A stretch of 64,000 nucleotides of DNA. Origin: Pseudomonas sp. MM211 (lineage in GTDB: Bacteria > Pseudomonadota > Gammaproteobacteria > Pseudomonadales > Pseudomonadaceae). Shown piece by piece: positions 32,617-42,029 of the stretch. The position numbers and the translations under genes are program-made. The notes beneath the pieces are model-generated. The model searched no databases, had not been told where the DNA came from, and saw nothing but the letters and a program-made list of their open reading frames with translations. Numbering within the stretch: the first letter of the stretch is position 1; each line of letters opens with the position of its first letter. The DNA lies in the NCBI RefSeq assembly GCF_020386635.1, contig NZ_CP081942.1:1302001-1366000 (forward strand), written 5' to 3'.

Positions 32617-34457
32617 CCGGGCTTGGCCCTCCAGCGCATCACTTCGCCTCGTTCGGTGGTGCGCAGCACCGTTTCGGTGAAGCTGTTGATCGATACGTAA
32701 CGTGTCAGGAAGTGCTCCAGCACCGAGCCGAGCAGGAACACTCCGGTACCGCGGAAGGCGTTCTCGTCGAACTCCAGGCTGATTTCCAGGCCGCGACCGA
32801 AGACGATTGGTCCGGGCATCGGTAGGCGCCGCGTGCAGGCCTTGCTGCTGACTTGGCGCAGGCCGTCGATCTGCAACTGCAGGGCATTGTCGCCAGCGTC
32901 GCCGTACAGGCGCATCAACTCACGCAGTGCGGCGGCGCCCTGGCCCTGTTCGCTGAGCGAAAGGTAATTGAGTGACAGCTGGCTGATCAGGCGCCAGGCA
33001 CTGGCGTCATGGGCGCGGCTGGCGCGCGGGCGGCTGGGGCCGGCTAGGCAGCGCACCGCGACCACCGGAGCACTGTCCTCCAGGGTGAAATCGCTGCGCG
33101 TTCCGCCGATCGGCATCGACAGCGGCAGATCGCGATTGGTGCACAGTGCAGCGATACCGAGTTGGCGCAGGTCGTGGCGATAAGGCGCCTGATTGGCGTC
33201 GACCAGGGAGATGAAGGTCTCGCTGCCGATGTAGGTGGAGCGCGGGCCGTTGCGCCGCTGCTTGCTCGATAGCACGCGAGGCTCGCGGCGCAGGCTGTAC
33301 CAGGCCTGTTCGCGGCCGTAGCGCGAAGGGTCGCGCACCGCATAGAACGGCTGAAATGGTTGCTCTGGGCCGCTGCCATGGCCACTGACTTCGGTGATTG
33401 AATGGATCTCGAAATCCTGCGGGCGTGTGCGGTCGGCGATGATCTGGTGTTCGTGAACTCGGTCGCTGAGGTGAATGCGGTCGGCACGCCGGGCGAACAG
33501 GTTGATCGCCGGGGTGCAGAACAGGCGGAATTGCTCGGCGCCGATGCTGTTTTCCAGGCTGTTGTCGAGGCGATTGAACAGCACCACGATCTCCAGTTCC
33601 TGGCTGGCATTACGTTGCACGGCGCGCTTGAGCCCGGTCAGTTCGACGAACAGGAAACGGTTCGGCAGGGCGAAGTATTCCTGCAGCAGGCGATAACCCT
33701 GGAACGCGCGGGGCACCACTGGTAGCGCGGCGTCCTGGTCGTCGAAGCCGCGTGGGCGCAGGCTGTCTGGTGGCAGACGCTCGACCCACGAACCATCCAC
33801 CGCCCGCACGAACAGGGCACAGGCATTGCCGAGCAATTGTTCGTAAAGACGGAAGGGTTGCTCGTCGGCGCCGTGTAGGAAGAACGTCAGGGTATCCAGA
33901 TCCAGGGCATTGAAGGGCAGGCCGGCGCCAGTGCGCAGGCGCAGTTTCAAACCGGCCTTGGCGCCGGGCTCGCTGGCGGCGAGGCGGCCGAGCTGCGTCG
34001 TCGGGTTGCCGAAATAGCTGGCCTGGGTCACTTCCAGCGGCCAGAGCGTCACTGGCTGGCAAGTGCGGTATTCGCAGGCGGTCTGGGCTTCGCTGCCGAG
34101 CAGGCCACGTAGCGATGCGCCGCGTTCGAGGGTGAAGCCGCTACTCAGAGAGCCTTCGTTGGGATCGGCGCACAGTTGCACCACGGTCATCGACGGGGTC
34201 GGTGCCAGGTAGTGCGGGTAGGCGATCTCCAGCAGGTTGTGGGTGAAAGTCGGGTACTCGGCGTCGAGCTTGAGCTGCACCCGTGCGGTCAGGTAGGCGA
34301 AGCCCTCGAGTAGGCGTTCCACATAGGGATCGGCGCATTCCACGCCCGACAGCGTCAGGCGGCTGGCGATCTTCGGGAATTCGCCAGCGAACTCTTCGGC
34401 GCTCTCGCGGATGTGTTGCAGTTCCTGATTGTAGTAGCCGAGCAGGCGCGGGTTCAT
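32598..34457 (-). CDS. tssF: T6SS baseplate protein TssF
   Basis: 619 residues from ATG 34457 ([20 protein letters not shown]); the open frame extends further 5' but overlaps tssE there. Family marks are [34 protein letters not shown] and [14 protein letters not shown]. It builds the baseplate wedge with TssG and TssE. Its start overlaps the tssE stop as ATGA. Confidence 0.95.
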   Translation of the reverse strand: MNPRLLGYYNQELQHIRESAEEFAGEFPKIASRLTLSGVECADPYVERLLEGFAYLTARVQLKLDAEYPTFTHNLLEIAYPHYLAPTPSMTVVQLCADPNEGSLSSGFTLERGASLRGLLGSEAQTACEYRTCQPVTLWPLEVTQASYFGNPTTQLGRLAASEPGAKAGLKLRLRTGAGLPFNALDLDTLTFFLHGADEQPFRLYEQLLGNACALFVRAVDGSWVERLPPDSLRPRGFDDQDAALPVVPRAFQGYRLLQEYFALPNRFLFVELTGLKRAVQRNASQELEIVVLFNRLDNSLENSIGAEQFRLFCTPAINLFARRADRIHLSDRVHEHQIIADRTRPQDFEIHSITEVSGHGSGPEQPFQPFYAVRDPSRYGREQAWYSLRREPRVLSSKQRRNGPRSTYIGSETFISLVDANQAPYRHDLRQLGIAALCTNRDLPLSMPIGGTRSDFTLEDSAPVVAVRCLAGPSRPRASRAHDASAWRLISQLSLNYLSLSEQGQGAAALRELMRLYGDAGDNALQLQIDGLRQVSSKACTRRLPMPGPIVFGRGLEISLEFDENAFRGTGVFLLGSVLEHFLTRYVSINSFTETVLRTTERGEVMRWRAKPGCRPTL

Positions 34458-34969
34458 CGTCGTCTCCGTGATGCGTCGGCAGGTAGTACCTGAACGTGGC
34501 CGGTTTCCAGATCCAGCTCGGTGGTGAGCAGCAGGCGAAGCGGCATGGGGTGCGCCCAAAGGTCGCCTTCGATCTCGAAGCTCAGGGAGTTGTGGCTCAT
34601 CTCTTCGGCTTCCTGACGCGCGCGCACGCGCAGCGAGGAGCGTACGATGCGTGGCTCGAAGTCGGCGATGGCCTTGGTCAGCAGGCGTTCCACCGCCTGG
34701 ATATCGATACTCGAGGCACTGTGACCCGCCAGCGGCGGCAGGCCGAAATTCACCACCGAACTGCCAGCCCGGGTCAGCGCCTCGTCATCGCTGGTCAGCG
34801 GTGCGACGGTGTTGAACAACCAGGCCAGGTCGCGCAGCACCGAGGCGCGCAACTGGTTGAGGGTCAGCACGCGCTTGTCGACGCTTTCCACCTGGCTGCT
34901 CGGATCGTCGTCGAGCAGACGATCGAGCAGGGCGGGCTGCAGGCGTTCCTGACGTTTCAGGTCGGCCAT
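34454..34969 (-). CDS. tssE: T6SS baseplate protein TssE (gp25-like)
   Basis: 171 residues. [15 protein letters not shown] at the start, [11 protein letters not shown], then [12 protein letters not shown] and the gp25 core AIADFEPRI with [13 protein letters not shown] identify the T4 gp25-like sheath initiator. It overlaps tagJ by 13 bases and tssF by 4. It nucleates sheath assembly on the baseplate. Confidence 0.95.
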   Translation of the reverse strand: MADLKRQERLQPALLDRLLDDDPSSQVESVDKRVLTLNQLRASVLRDLAWLFNTVAPLTSDDEALTRAGSSVVNFGLPPLAGHSASSIDIQAVERLLTKAIADFEPRIVRSSLRVRARQEAEEMSHNSLSFEIEGDLWAHPMPLRLLLTTELDLETGHVQVLPADASRRRR

Positions 34970-35757
34970 GCCGCTGCATTCCCATGATCGAAGTTCAGCG
35001 TACGGACATCGAACAGGGCCTGTTCGCCCCCATCAAAGGCGAACAGACGCTGGCCGAGCGGCAGGCCGTTGTCCTGCCATTCGGTCTTACGCGCCAGGCG
35101 CAGCGCACCGTCGGTACTGGTGTGGCTGCCGGGATAACGGCTGGGGATCAGCGCCACGGTGCTGCCGCCATTGGTCAGGGTCACCTGAGCCGGCAGCCAG
35201 ACCAGATCACGCAGATCGCTGGGGGCTTCCAGGCTGAGGCTGGCTATGTTTTCCATAGGCAGCCAGACGTAGCGGCCATTGACGATCAGTTCGAGCACCG
35301 GGCCCAGGCGTGGGTCGGCATCGGCCAGCCAGGCGAAGGGGGCATCGCCGAGCTGGCCCGGTACCGCGGCAGCGGCTTCGAAGGCCTGGTCGCGCAGGCT
35401 CTGGGCTGCTTCGCTGTTGCCCTGGGCGTCCTGCTCGAGGGCCAGGATCAGCGGTGCCACCCACTCAGCGGGTTCGCCGAGAACGACGGGGGTGGTTTTA
35501 CCGGCGAAAACCTGCTCGCGCAGTGCTTCGCAGTTCAGCGCGGTGCTGTAGGTCTGCACCATGGGGAGGCAGGCGGCATCTAGTTCGCCGGCTACCTTCA
35601 GCTGATTCTGGGCGCGGCTCCACTGGCCCATTACGGCCAGCAACTGGAACAGGAATACCCGGAGCTCAGCCTTGCCAGGCAGCGCCCGAACCTGATCCTG
35701 CAGCGCCTTCAGTGCCTCGTCGAGCCGTGCGTTACGCAGGTGTTCTTCGGCAGTCAT
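34957..35757 (-). CDS. tagJ: T6SS accessory protein TagJ (ImpE family)
   Basis: 266 residues from ATG 35757 ([19 protein letters not shown]), with AGGGAA upstream. It has TPR-like helices in the first third ([20 protein letters not shown]) and the ImpE domain with [32 protein letters not shown] and [12 protein letters not shown]. TagJ binds the N-terminal helix of TssB and is typical of H1-type systems. It follows hcp after two hairpins and is cotranscribed with tssE. Confidence 0.93.
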   Translation of the reverse strand: MTAEEHLRNARLDEALKALQDQVRALPGKAELRVFLFQLLAVMGQWSRAQNQLKVAGELDAACLPMVQTYSTALNCEALREQVFAGKTTPVVLGEPAEWVAPLILALEQDAQGNSEAAQSLRDQAFEAAAAVPGQLGDAPFAWLADADPRLGPVLELIVNGRYVWLPMENIASLSLEAPSDLRDLVWLPAQVTLTNGGSTVALIPSRYPGSHTSTDGALRLARKTEWQDNGLPLGQRLFAFDGGEQALFDVRTLNFDHGNAAAWPT

Positions 35758-35872
35758 CGTCGTTCCCTGTACTGGCGCGGCCACCGCTGCAATGCGCTGG
35801 CCATAAGGCCCGCCGGGCTCGCTGTGGAGCGAGGTGCGTTGCGGGCCATTGAAAATTCGCTATGGTCAAAAC

Positions 35873-35905
35873 CATCAATGCCCGGCGTGGTGCCGGGCAT
35901 TGATG
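35873..35905 (-). terminator. Strong hairpin between hcp and tagJ (partial terminator or mRNA stabiliser)
   Basis: A perfect 14-bp stem: CATCAATGCCCGGC at 35873-35886 pairs with GCCGGGCATTGATG at 35892-35905 around a 5-base loop. On the minus strand it is followed by GTTTTG. It lies 24 bases after the hcp stop and could reduce read-through so that hcp is made in excess over the genes that follow. Confidence 0.7.
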
Positions 35906-35907
35906 TA

Positions 35908-35924
35908 CGCCCGAAGCTCGGGCG
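35908..35924 (-). other. Second hairpin after hcp
   Basis: CGCCCGA (35908-35914) pairs with TCGGGCG (35918-35924) around a 3-base loop. It lies between the hcp stop and the larger hairpin, making a tandem structure. Confidence 0.6.
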
Positions 35925-35928
35925 GGGG

Positions 35929-36417
35929 TTACACCTTGACGTTCTGGCGGATATTCCAACCGTACTTGACCGGACCGCCCTCTTTGGCGCCGTCAGCTTT
36001 CTGCGGCTGATAGTCGACCAGCACCTGAGCGAAGTTCAGGGTGACGTTTTCGGTGAGGCGATCTTCGCCACCGCTACCGCCAGTGCTGATGGAAGAGACC
36101 AGCACTTCCTTCAGGGTGATGATCAGGTACTCGACCTGAGAATCGCCACCGGCCTTGCGGATGGTCAGCTTGGCTTCCGGATAATGCTTGCCGCTGGAGC
36201 AGGCCATCATCAGGTTGGGGCTGGATTTGTCGACATACTTGGTCAGCGACAGATCCTGAATGTTGACCTTGCCGGCACCGCCGCCGCCGCCCACATGCAT
36301 CGAGCCGGATTGGCTCATGCCCCAGCTCCAGGCCAGTACGTCGACTTCGTCGGCGTGGGTCTTGTCTTTGGATTCGCCTTTGACGTCGCCAATCTTGATG
36401 AACATATCAACAGCCAT
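35929..36417 (-). CDS. hcp: T6SS tube protein Hcp (TssD), H1 type
   Basis: 162 residues from ATG 36417 (MAVDMFIKIGDVKGESKDKT); a second ATG directly before it is possible. AAAGGAGC precedes. The sequence is nearly that of P. aeruginosa Hcp1: DVLAWSWGMSQSGSMHVGG, MMACSSGKHYPEAKLTIRK, LIITLKEVLVSS, TENVTLNFAQV and the end YGWNIRQNVKV. It forms hexameric rings that stack as the secreted tube and act as carrier for small effectors. It is flanked by hairpins on both sides. Confidence 0.97.
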   Translation of the reverse strand: MAVDMFIKIGDVKGESKDKTHADEVDVLAWSWGMSQSGSMHVGGGGGAGKVNIQDLSLTKYVDKSSPNLMMACSSGKHYPEAKLTIRKAGGDSQVEYLIITLKEVLVSSISTGGSGGEDRLTENVTLNFAQVLVDYQPQKADGAKEGGPVKYGWNIRQNVKV

Positions 36418-36430
36418 CATTGCTCCTTTC

Positions 36431-36476
36431 GTGGCTTTTGCCACTCTGTTTCAACTGCGTCCGTGAGAGCGGACGC
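36431..36476 (-). promoter_or_regulatory. hcp leader with two hairpins
   Basis: Between tssC and hcp, GCGTCCG (36457-36463) pairs with CGGACGC (36470-36476). Nearer the gene, GTGGC (36431-36435) pairs with GCCAC (36440-36444) around TTTT. The second ends just before the AAAGGAG ribosome site of hcp. A role in mRNA processing or translation control is inferred. Confidence 0.5.
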
Positions 36477-36490
36477 CACAGTGACGAACC

Positions 36491-37984
36491 TCAGGCCCCC
36501 TTGGCCGAAGGCAGTTTGGATACCAGGCGCAGCGACACGGTCAGCCCTTCGAGCTGGTAGTGCGGGCGCAGATAGAACTTGGAGCTGTAGTAACCGGGGT
36601 TGCCCTCGATTTCCTCGACCACCACTTCGGCTTCGGCCAGCGGGTGCTGGGCCTTGGTGGTTTCGGTGGAGTGCGCCGGATCACCGTCGACGTAGTTGAG
36701 GATCCAGTCCTGCAGCCAGCGCTGCATCTCGTCGCGCTCTTTGAACGAACCGATCTTGTCGCGCACGATGCACTTCAGGTAGTGAGCGAAGCGGCAGGTA
36801 GCGAACAGGTACGGCAGGCGCGCGGCCAGGTTGGCGTTGGCGGTGGCGTCCGGATCGTCGTACTCAGCAGGCTTGTGCAGCGACTGGGCGCCGATGAAGG
36901 CAGCCAGGTCGGTGTTCTTCTTGTGCAGCAGCGGCATGAAACCGTTCTTCGCCAGTTCCGCTTCGCGGCGGTCGGAGATGGCGATTTCGGTCGGGCACTT
37001 CATGTCCACACCACCGTCGTCGGTGGGGAAGGTGTGCGCCGGCAGGTTCGGTACTTCACCGCCCGATTCCACACCGCGGATGCGCGAGCACCAGCCGTAG
37101 AGCTTGAACGAACGGTTGATGTTGACCGCCATGGCGTACGCCGAGTTGGCCCAGGTGTACTTGCTGCTGTCGGCGCCGTCGGTTTCTTCCTCGAAGGCGA
37201 ACTCTTCGACGGGATCGGTCTTCGCACCGTACGGCTGACGCGCCAGGAAACGCGGCATGGTAAGGCCGATATAGCGCGAGTCCTCGGAGTCACGCAGCGA
37301 GCGCCAGCCAGCGTACTCGGGGGTGGTGAAGATCTTGGTCAGGTCGCGCGGGTTGGACAGTTCCTGCCAGGAACCCATGCCCATGACCGTCGGCGAGGCC
37401 GCAGAGATGAACGGCGAGTGCATGGCCGCGGAGATCTTGGCGATTTCGCCGAGCAGTTCGACGTCGGGTGGTGACTGATCGAAGTAGTAGTCGCCCACCA
37501 GGCAGCCGTAAGGCTCGCCGCCGAACTGACCGTATTCCTCTTCGTAGAGCTTCTTGAAGATCGGGCTCTGATCCCAGGCGGTACCCTTGAATTTCTTCAG
37601 GGTCTTGTGCAGTTCGGGCTTGGAGATGTTGAGCACGCGAATCTTCAGCTGCTCATCGGTCTCGGTGTTGTTGACCAGGTAGTGCAGGCCACGCCAGGCG
37701 CTTTCCAGCTGCTGGAAGTCCGGGTGGTGCATGATCAGGTTGACCTGAGCGGTCAGCTTGGCATCGATCGCCGCGATGATCGACTCGATGGACTTGATCG
37801 CGTCATCGGAGATCAGGTCGGTCTTGCCCAGTGCCTGTTCGGCCAGGGTGCGTACTGCGGTTTCCACCGCTTCGCGGGCGCGCTCGGTCTTGGGTTTGAA
37901 TTCTTGCAGCAGCAGCGAAGCGAATTCGCTGGTCTGTTCGGTAGTGGCGGCCGCTTGCGCGGAATCCTGAATCAACTGGGCCAT
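36491..37984 (-). CDS. tssC: T6SS sheath protein TssC
   Basis: 497 residues. Family marks are LESAWRGLHYLVNNTETDEQ, ILNISKPELHKTLKKF, EEYGQFGGEPYGCLVGDYYF, FISAASPTVMGM and YVDGDPAHSTETTKAQHPLA (each shown in part). It is the large subunit of the contractile sheath that surrounds the Hcp tube. A ribosome site (GAGGATG) precedes the ATG. It sits between tssB and hcp as in other systems. Confidence 0.97.
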   Translation of the reverse strand: MAQLIQDSAQAAATTEQTSEFASLLLQEFKPKTERAREAVETAVRTLAEQALGKTDLISDDAIKSIESIIAAIDAKLTAQVNLIMHHPDFQQLESAWRGLHYLVNNTETDEQLKIRVLNISKPELHKTLKKFKGTAWDQSPIFKKLYEEEYGQFGGEPYGCLVGDYYFDQSPPDVELLGEIAKISAAMHSPFISAASPTVMGMGSWQELSNPRDLTKIFTTPEYAGWRSLRDSEDSRYIGLTMPRFLARQPYGAKTDPVEEFAFEEETDGADSSKYTWANSAYAMAVNINRSFKLYGWCSRIRGVESGGEVPNLPAHTFPTDDGGVDMKCPTEIAISDRREAELAKNGFMPLLHKKNTDLAAFIGAQSLHKPAEYDDPDATANANLAARLPYLFATCRFAHYLKCIVRDKIGSFKERDEMQRWLQDWILNYVDGDPAHSTETTKAQHPLAEAEVVVEEIEGNPGYYSSKFYLRPHYQLEGLTVSLRLVSKLPSAKGA

Positions 37985-37996
37985 CGGGACATCCTC

Positions 37997-38515
37997 TTAA
38001 GCTTGCGGCTCGTTGTCTTGGGGCTTGGGCGCGCTAGCCAGTGCCTGCAACAGCGCCGGATCCTTGATCGCCTTGATGATCAGCTCTTCTGCGCCGGTCT
38101 TGCCGTCCATGTAGGTCAGCAGGTTGGCCAGTTGGGTGCGCGCTTCGAGCAGCTGGTTCAGCGAATCGACCTTGCGGGCGATGGCGGCCGGGCTGAAGTC
38201 GTCCATGCTCTCGAACGTGATGTCGAGGCTCAGGTTGCCTTCACCGGTCAATGCGTTGGGCACGTGGAACGCCGCACGCGGCTTCATGGCCTTGAGGCGC
38301 GAGTCGAAGTTGTCGGCGTCGATTTCCAGGAACTTGCGGTCGGCTACGGCGGCCTGGGGCTCGGCGGGTTTGCCGGCCAGGTCGGCCATCACGCCCATGA
38401 CGAAGGGCAGCTGCACCTTTTTCTCGGCACCGTACAGCTCTACGTCATATTCGATCTGTACCCGCGGGGCGCGGTTGCGCGCGATGAATTTCTGGCTGCT
38501 GGTATTGCTGCTCAT
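37997..38515 (-). CDS. tssB: T6SS sheath protein TssB
   Basis: 172 residues from ATG 38515 (MSSNTSSQKFIARNRAPRVQ), with AGGAGCAAC upstream; an ATG at 38539 is less likely. VQIEYDVELYGAEKKVQLPFV, split at the VELYG turn, plus FVMGVMADLAG and KFLEIDADNFDSRLKAM are family signatures. It pairs with TssC in the sheath. The N-terminal extension is the region that TagJ binds in H1-type systems. Confidence 0.96.
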   Translation of the reverse strand: MSSNTSSQKFIARNRAPRVQIEYDVELYGAEKKVQLPFVMGVMADLAGKPAEPQAAVADRKFLEIDADNFDSRLKAMKPRAAFHVPNALTGEGNLSLDITFESMDDFSPAAIARKVDSLNQLLEARTQLANLLTYMDGKTGAEELIIKAIKDPALLQALASAPKPQDNEPQA

Positions 38516-38602
38516 GTTGCTCCTCCTGTGCATGTGCACTGGCTTCGTCGGCCATAGGCCGGTAGCGATGTGCGTGGGGCTTCCCTGAAGATCCGCCGCA
38601 CG

Positions 38603-39640
38603 TTAGTCGTATTCGGGGCCACGCAGGTTTTCGAACTGCGACATACCGTCGGGAATCAGGTTGCGCACGATTTCCGCGAAGTCTGCGGTGACCAGCTTCT
38701 GCGCGCGCGTCAATAAGACCGGCACCGGGCTGGAAGGTTCGTGCTGGGCGTAATATTCCAGCAGACGATCGAGCGTACGCAGCACGTCGTCGCGGCTGGC
38801 GATGCGTCCCGGTGCTACCGGCGCCTGGCGCGCTGTGTATTCTGCTGCACCTAGCGACGGTTGTTCGTCGGCCTGCTGGTCGGTGTCGGCGGCAGGCGAT
38901 GAGTCATTGCCTGCGGTTGGTGCCTGGTCGTTGAAAATCTGCCGGGTGTGGCGCAGTACCTGCTTGAGCACTTCGAGGTTGGCACTTTGCGCTGAACCGA
39001 CCCGCTCGCTGAGCAGACCTTCGATATCGGCCAGTGCCGCGCTGGCCTCGTCGAGGGCAATGCGGGTGCTGTCGAGCAGCTCGGCATCGGTGTCGAGGAA
39101 GGCGCCGCGCAGCTGATCGGCGGAGAGCGTCTCGCTGGAGAATCGCTGCAGATCCACGGCGTTCAGGGCTGCACGAATGCTCACCGAGCCGAAGGCGCGC
39201 GAGCGGGTGATGCTGGCTTCACGCAGCAGGACGATCACTGGCTCGGCGCTCAGGGCGTTGAGCGCGTTGATGCGAATGGTCGGGTCGTTATCGTCGTCAG
39301 CATCCAGTTGCGGATACACACCGTCCCAATACTGGGTGAGCAATTCGCGAACCAGCGTCAGGCTCTGTGCCAGGCCGCTCAGGCCTTCGAGGGCGATGGC
39401 GCTCTGCAGATACAGGTTGGCGAGACGCAGATCCTTGCTGCGGGCGAACAGTTCGCTGGCGCGTTCGCGTACCTGGCGCCAATCCGGGGGCTCGGCGGCG
39501 ATGACCGACTGGCCCATCTGGCGCTCTGGCTGGCCCAGCGCCAGGCGCTCCAGTTCGAGAAAATCGGCATCGTATTCGAGGTCTTCCCCACATGGGCTTT
39601 CGTCGGATACTGCGTTGAGCAAGTGCGACACATCCACCAC
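38603..39640 (-). CDS. tssA: T6SS assembly protein TssA (ImpA-N type, TssA1 class)
   Basis: 345 residues. The start LLNAVSDESPCGEDLEYDAD and then LERLALGQPERQMG and ANLYLQSAIALEGLSGLAQS, followed by LTQYWDGVYPQLD, form the ImpA-N domain. The short C-terminal domain ends PVLLTRAQKLVTADFAEIVR and NLIPDGMSQFENLRG, as in the TssA1 class that sits at the baseplate. The start is one of two adjoining GTG codons (39640, 39637); no strong ribosome site is seen. It is the first gene of the minus-strand operon. Confidence 0.92.
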   Translation of the reverse strand: MVDVSHLLNAVSDESPCGEDLEYDADFLELERLALGQPERQMGQSVIAAEPPDWRQVRERASELFARSKDLRLANLYLQSAIALEGLSGLAQSLTLVRELLTQYWDGVYPQLDADDDNDPTIRINALNALSAEPVIVLLREASITRSRAFGSVSIRAALNAVDLQRFSSETLSADQLRGAFLDTDAELLDSTRIALDEASAALADIEGLLSERVGSAQSANLEVLKQVLRHTRQIFNDQAPTAGNDSSPAADTDQQADEQPSLGAAEYTARQAPVAPGRIASRDDVLRTLDRLLEYYAQHEPSSPVPVLLTRAQKLVTADFAEIVRNLIPDGMSQFENLRGPEYD

Positions 39641-39992
39641 GTCAGGTGCTCTCCATGTCAGGCCTGAAAGTCGAAATGAAGCAGTGACGGCGAGCTGCCG
39701 GTCAAACTGGATTCATCACGTGAAGCGGCACAATGCCACTATTCAGGCTTGGTTCGATGCTAATCCGGATCATTCTCCGAGTGCTCTCAGATCATTGTCA
39801 AGCGAGGGCAAGGCGGTAGAAACTGTTGTGAGGCACAGTATTTCCTTCTTCTGTGCAGTGACTCACAACCGCTTGGAAATATATGCCCGCTTGGGCATTG
39901 AACAGTATTGGCCAAGGGCAAAAAATAGTGCGTTTGGCATATCGACACCCCTCGAAGAACATGGTTTTTTTACCGCACTGCAAGGAGCCGCA
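39641..39992. promoter_or_regulatory. Divergent control region between tssA and fha1
   Basis: 352 bases between the two divergent halves of the T6SS locus, clearly richer in A and T than its neighbours near 39820-39970. It must hold promoters for both operons. It contains a long interrupted inverted repeat (39825-39869, listed separately). The fha1 ribosome site CAAGGAG lies just before the ATG; GGA motifs of this kind are targets of RsmA, known to repress H1-T6SS genes. I could not identify individual promoter boxes with confidence. Confidence 0.7.
39825..39869. promoter_or_regulatory. Interrupted inverted repeat in the T6SS divergent region
   Basis: GTTGTGAG (39825-39832) followed by GCACAG (39833-39838) pairs with CTGTGC (39851-39856) and CTCACAAC (39862-39869). 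There is a 12-base loop and a 5-base bulge (AGTGA) on one side. It could be a regulator operator or an RNA hairpin in the leader of either operon. Confidence 0.55.
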
Positions 39993-41495
39993 ATGCCGCT
40001 GCGTTTGGTCATCACCACCTATCACAAACTGACGCCCGGGCAACGGGCCGAGGTCGAGCTCGATCGGGGTGAGCTGAAAATCGGGCGCAGCGCCGGTAAC
40101 GATTGGGTGCTGCCCGATCCCGAGCGGCTGGTGTCCAGCCAGCACTGCGTGATTCAGTACCGCGACGGTATCTACTACATCACCGATACCAGCACCAACG
40201 GGGTGATTCTGCAGACCGCAGGTACGCGTTTGCGCCGCGGCAGCAGTGAGCCTCTGGCAGATGGTGAAGTGCTGAAGATCGGCGAATACGAGATCCGTGT
40301 GCAGATCAGCGGTATTGCCCTGACCGCAGCGCCGGCAACGACCAGTGGCGCGACGGACGATCCGTTCAACAGCTTCGAGGCGTTGCTGAACCGCAGTGCG
40401 CAGCCGCTCGAGATGCCGCCGGTGAATGCTCAGGCAGCGCCCGCGCCTTCAGCGCCACGGCGCGATTCGCCATTCGACACCAAGCCGGATCTGTTCGACT
40501 TCCTCAGCCCTCCGGCAGCCGTGGCGCCATCGGTCTCCGATCACGTGCCGGCCCAGCAGCATGATTTCCGCCCGCCACGGCCGTCACAGCCGCCACCTGC
40601 CGTGGTCACGGCTACCGCTGCGCCCGTGACTGCGCCGGCTTCGGTGATCCCGGCGGACTGGGATCCTTTCGCCGATCTTCGGGCCGCATCGGCACCTCAA
40701 CCGATTCCCGATCCATTCGCCGAACCGCCCAGTGTCGAAGCCGTGGAGGTACCGGATCCGTTCGCCGAATCGCCACCGATGCCGGCAGTGGAAATCCCCC
40801 CGTTCTTCGTGGACGAGTCGCCGGTGCAGCAGGTTCAGCCGTTGCCGGTTGTCGAGCCGGTCGTGGCGCCTGCACCTGTACTTGCAGCGCACACGGCCGT
40901 TGATGATGGCGAGCTGATGGAGGCTTTCCTGCGTGGTGCCGGCCTGCAGCATCTGCGCCTCGACAGGGCGGCGGCGGCCGCACAGATGGAGTCCATCGGG
41001 CGCAGTTATCGGCTGATGGTCGAAGGGCTGATCGACGTGCTGCGTGCGCGTGCCAGCCTCAAGGGCGAGTTCCGCATGGCGCAGACCATGATCCAGCCCG
41101 TACAGAACAATCCGCTGAAGTTCGCGCCCAACGTCGATGAGGCGCTGCTGATGTTGCTGCGTCACGACAATCAGGCTTTCATGGCGCCCGATCAGGCGGT
41201 TGGCGAGAGTTTCGACGACCTGCGTGCCCATCAGTTGGCGCTGATGGCTGGCGTTCAGGCGGCGATCAAATATTTGCTGGCACGGTTTGAACCGCGCGAG
41301 CTGGAAGGACGTCTGAACAAGCCGAGCGGGCTCTCGGCGCTGTTGCCCAATGGTCGTCGTGCACACTACTGGGAGCTATTCACCGAACTCTACGCGACCA
41401 TTTCCCAGGAGGCCGAAGACGGTTTTCAGGAGCTGTTCGGCCGTGAGTTCAGTCGTGCCTATGAGGAGCACATCGCACGCTTGCGAGGCCGTTGA
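39993..41495 (+). CDS. fha1: T6SS FHA-domain protein Fha1 (TagH)
   Basis: 500 residues from ATG 39993 (MPLRLVITTYHKLTPGQ), with AAGGAG upstream; the frame is open further 5' but non-coding. The FHA domain is at ~20-105: LKIGRSAGNDWVLPDPERLV, then SSQHCVIQY and STNGVIL. A Pro/Ala-rich, acidic linker with repeated DPF/DPFAE motifs follows (~115-290). The C-terminal TagH domain has MVEGLIDVLRARASLKGEF and ELFGREFSRAYEEH. It is the phosphothreonine-binding scaffold that PpkA phosphorylates and PppA dephosphorylates to switch secretion on and off. Confidence 0.94.
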   Translation: MPLRLVITTYHKLTPGQRAEVELDRGELKIGRSAGNDWVLPDPERLVSSQHCVIQYRDGIYYITDTSTNGVILQTAGTRLRRGSSEPLADGEVLKIGEYEIRVQISGIALTAAPATTSGATDDPFNSFEALLNRSAQPLEMPPVNAQAAPAPSAPRRDSPFDTKPDLFDFLSPPAAVAPSVSDHVPAQQHDFRPPRPSQPPPAVVTATAAPVTAPASVIPADWDPFADLRAASAPQPIPDPFAEPPSVEAVEVPDPFAESPPMPAVEIPPFFVDESPVQQVQPLPVVEPVVAPAPVLAAHTAVDDGELMEAFLRGAGLQHLRLDRAAAAAQMESIGRSYRLMVEGLIDVLRARASLKGEFRMAQTMIQPVQNNPLKFAPNVDEALLMLLRHDNQAFMAPDQAVGESFDDLRAHQLALMAGVQAAIKYLLARFEPRELEGRLNKPSGLSALLPNGRRAHYWELFTELYATISQEAEDGFQELFGREFSRAYEEHIARLRGR

Positions 41496-41547
41496 GATCA
41501 TTTGGCCCGCGCGCTCGCGGGCCTGCTGCAATCATTGAGGAAGCGTT

Positions 41548-42015
41548 ATGCCAAGGATTCTGACCCTGCTGGTTTTTCTGTTGCTCGGCGCCTGTGCGTC
41601 CGGCCCGGAAAAGCCGGAACCCACTACCGTCGAGCTGCAATTGCAGGCCAGCCGCGATCTCAACCCGGCGCTCGCGGGCGGGGCGGCGCCGGTCTGGGTG
41701 CATGTCTATCAGTTGCGCAATGCCTCGGCCTTTTCCCGTGCCGACTTCTTCTCGCTGGTTGATCGCGCTGACGCGACCCTGGCCAGCGAACTGATCGAGC
41801 ATGACCGTTTTGTGGTGCGCCCTGGCGAAACCCAGCGCAAGTCGCTGACCCTGGACGATGCTACTCGCCACCTTGGCGTGGTCGTGGCCTATCGCGCCCT
41901 CGACCGTTCGATCTGGCGCCAGGTCATCGAAATTCCTGCCCATCAGGCAAGCGCCTTGCGCCTGCAGCTGGACGCCTATGCCATCAGCGCCACGCCGCTG
42001 ACCCCTCTTGAGTGA
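41548..42015 (+). CDS. tssJ: T6SS outer-membrane lipoprotein TssJ
   Basis: 155 residues. Lipoprotein signal LTLLVFLLLGACAS (lipidated Cys near 16), then the TssJ beta sandwich with VELQLQASRDLNPALAGGAA, PVWVHVYQLRNASAFSRADF and FVVRPGETQRKSL. It anchors the TssL-TssM membrane complex to the outer membrane. GAGGAAG lies before the ATG. It overlaps no neighbour; tssK follows 14 bases later. Confidence 0.95.
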   Translation: MPRILTLLVFLLLGACASGPEKPEPTTVELQLQASRDLNPALAGGAAPVWVHVYQLRNASAFSRADFFSLVDRADATLASELIEHDRFVVRPGETQRKSLTLDDATRHLGVVVAYRALDRSIWRQVIEIPAHQASALRLQLDAYAISATPLTPLE

Positions 42016-42029
42016 CTGGAGACCCGTTC

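Noticed and set aside
39177..39992. 5' extension of the fha1 frame across the divergent region
   Set aside because: The extension overlaps tssA and has no similarity to FHA proteins; the ATG at 39993 has a good ribosome site and starts the known Fha1 N-terminus.
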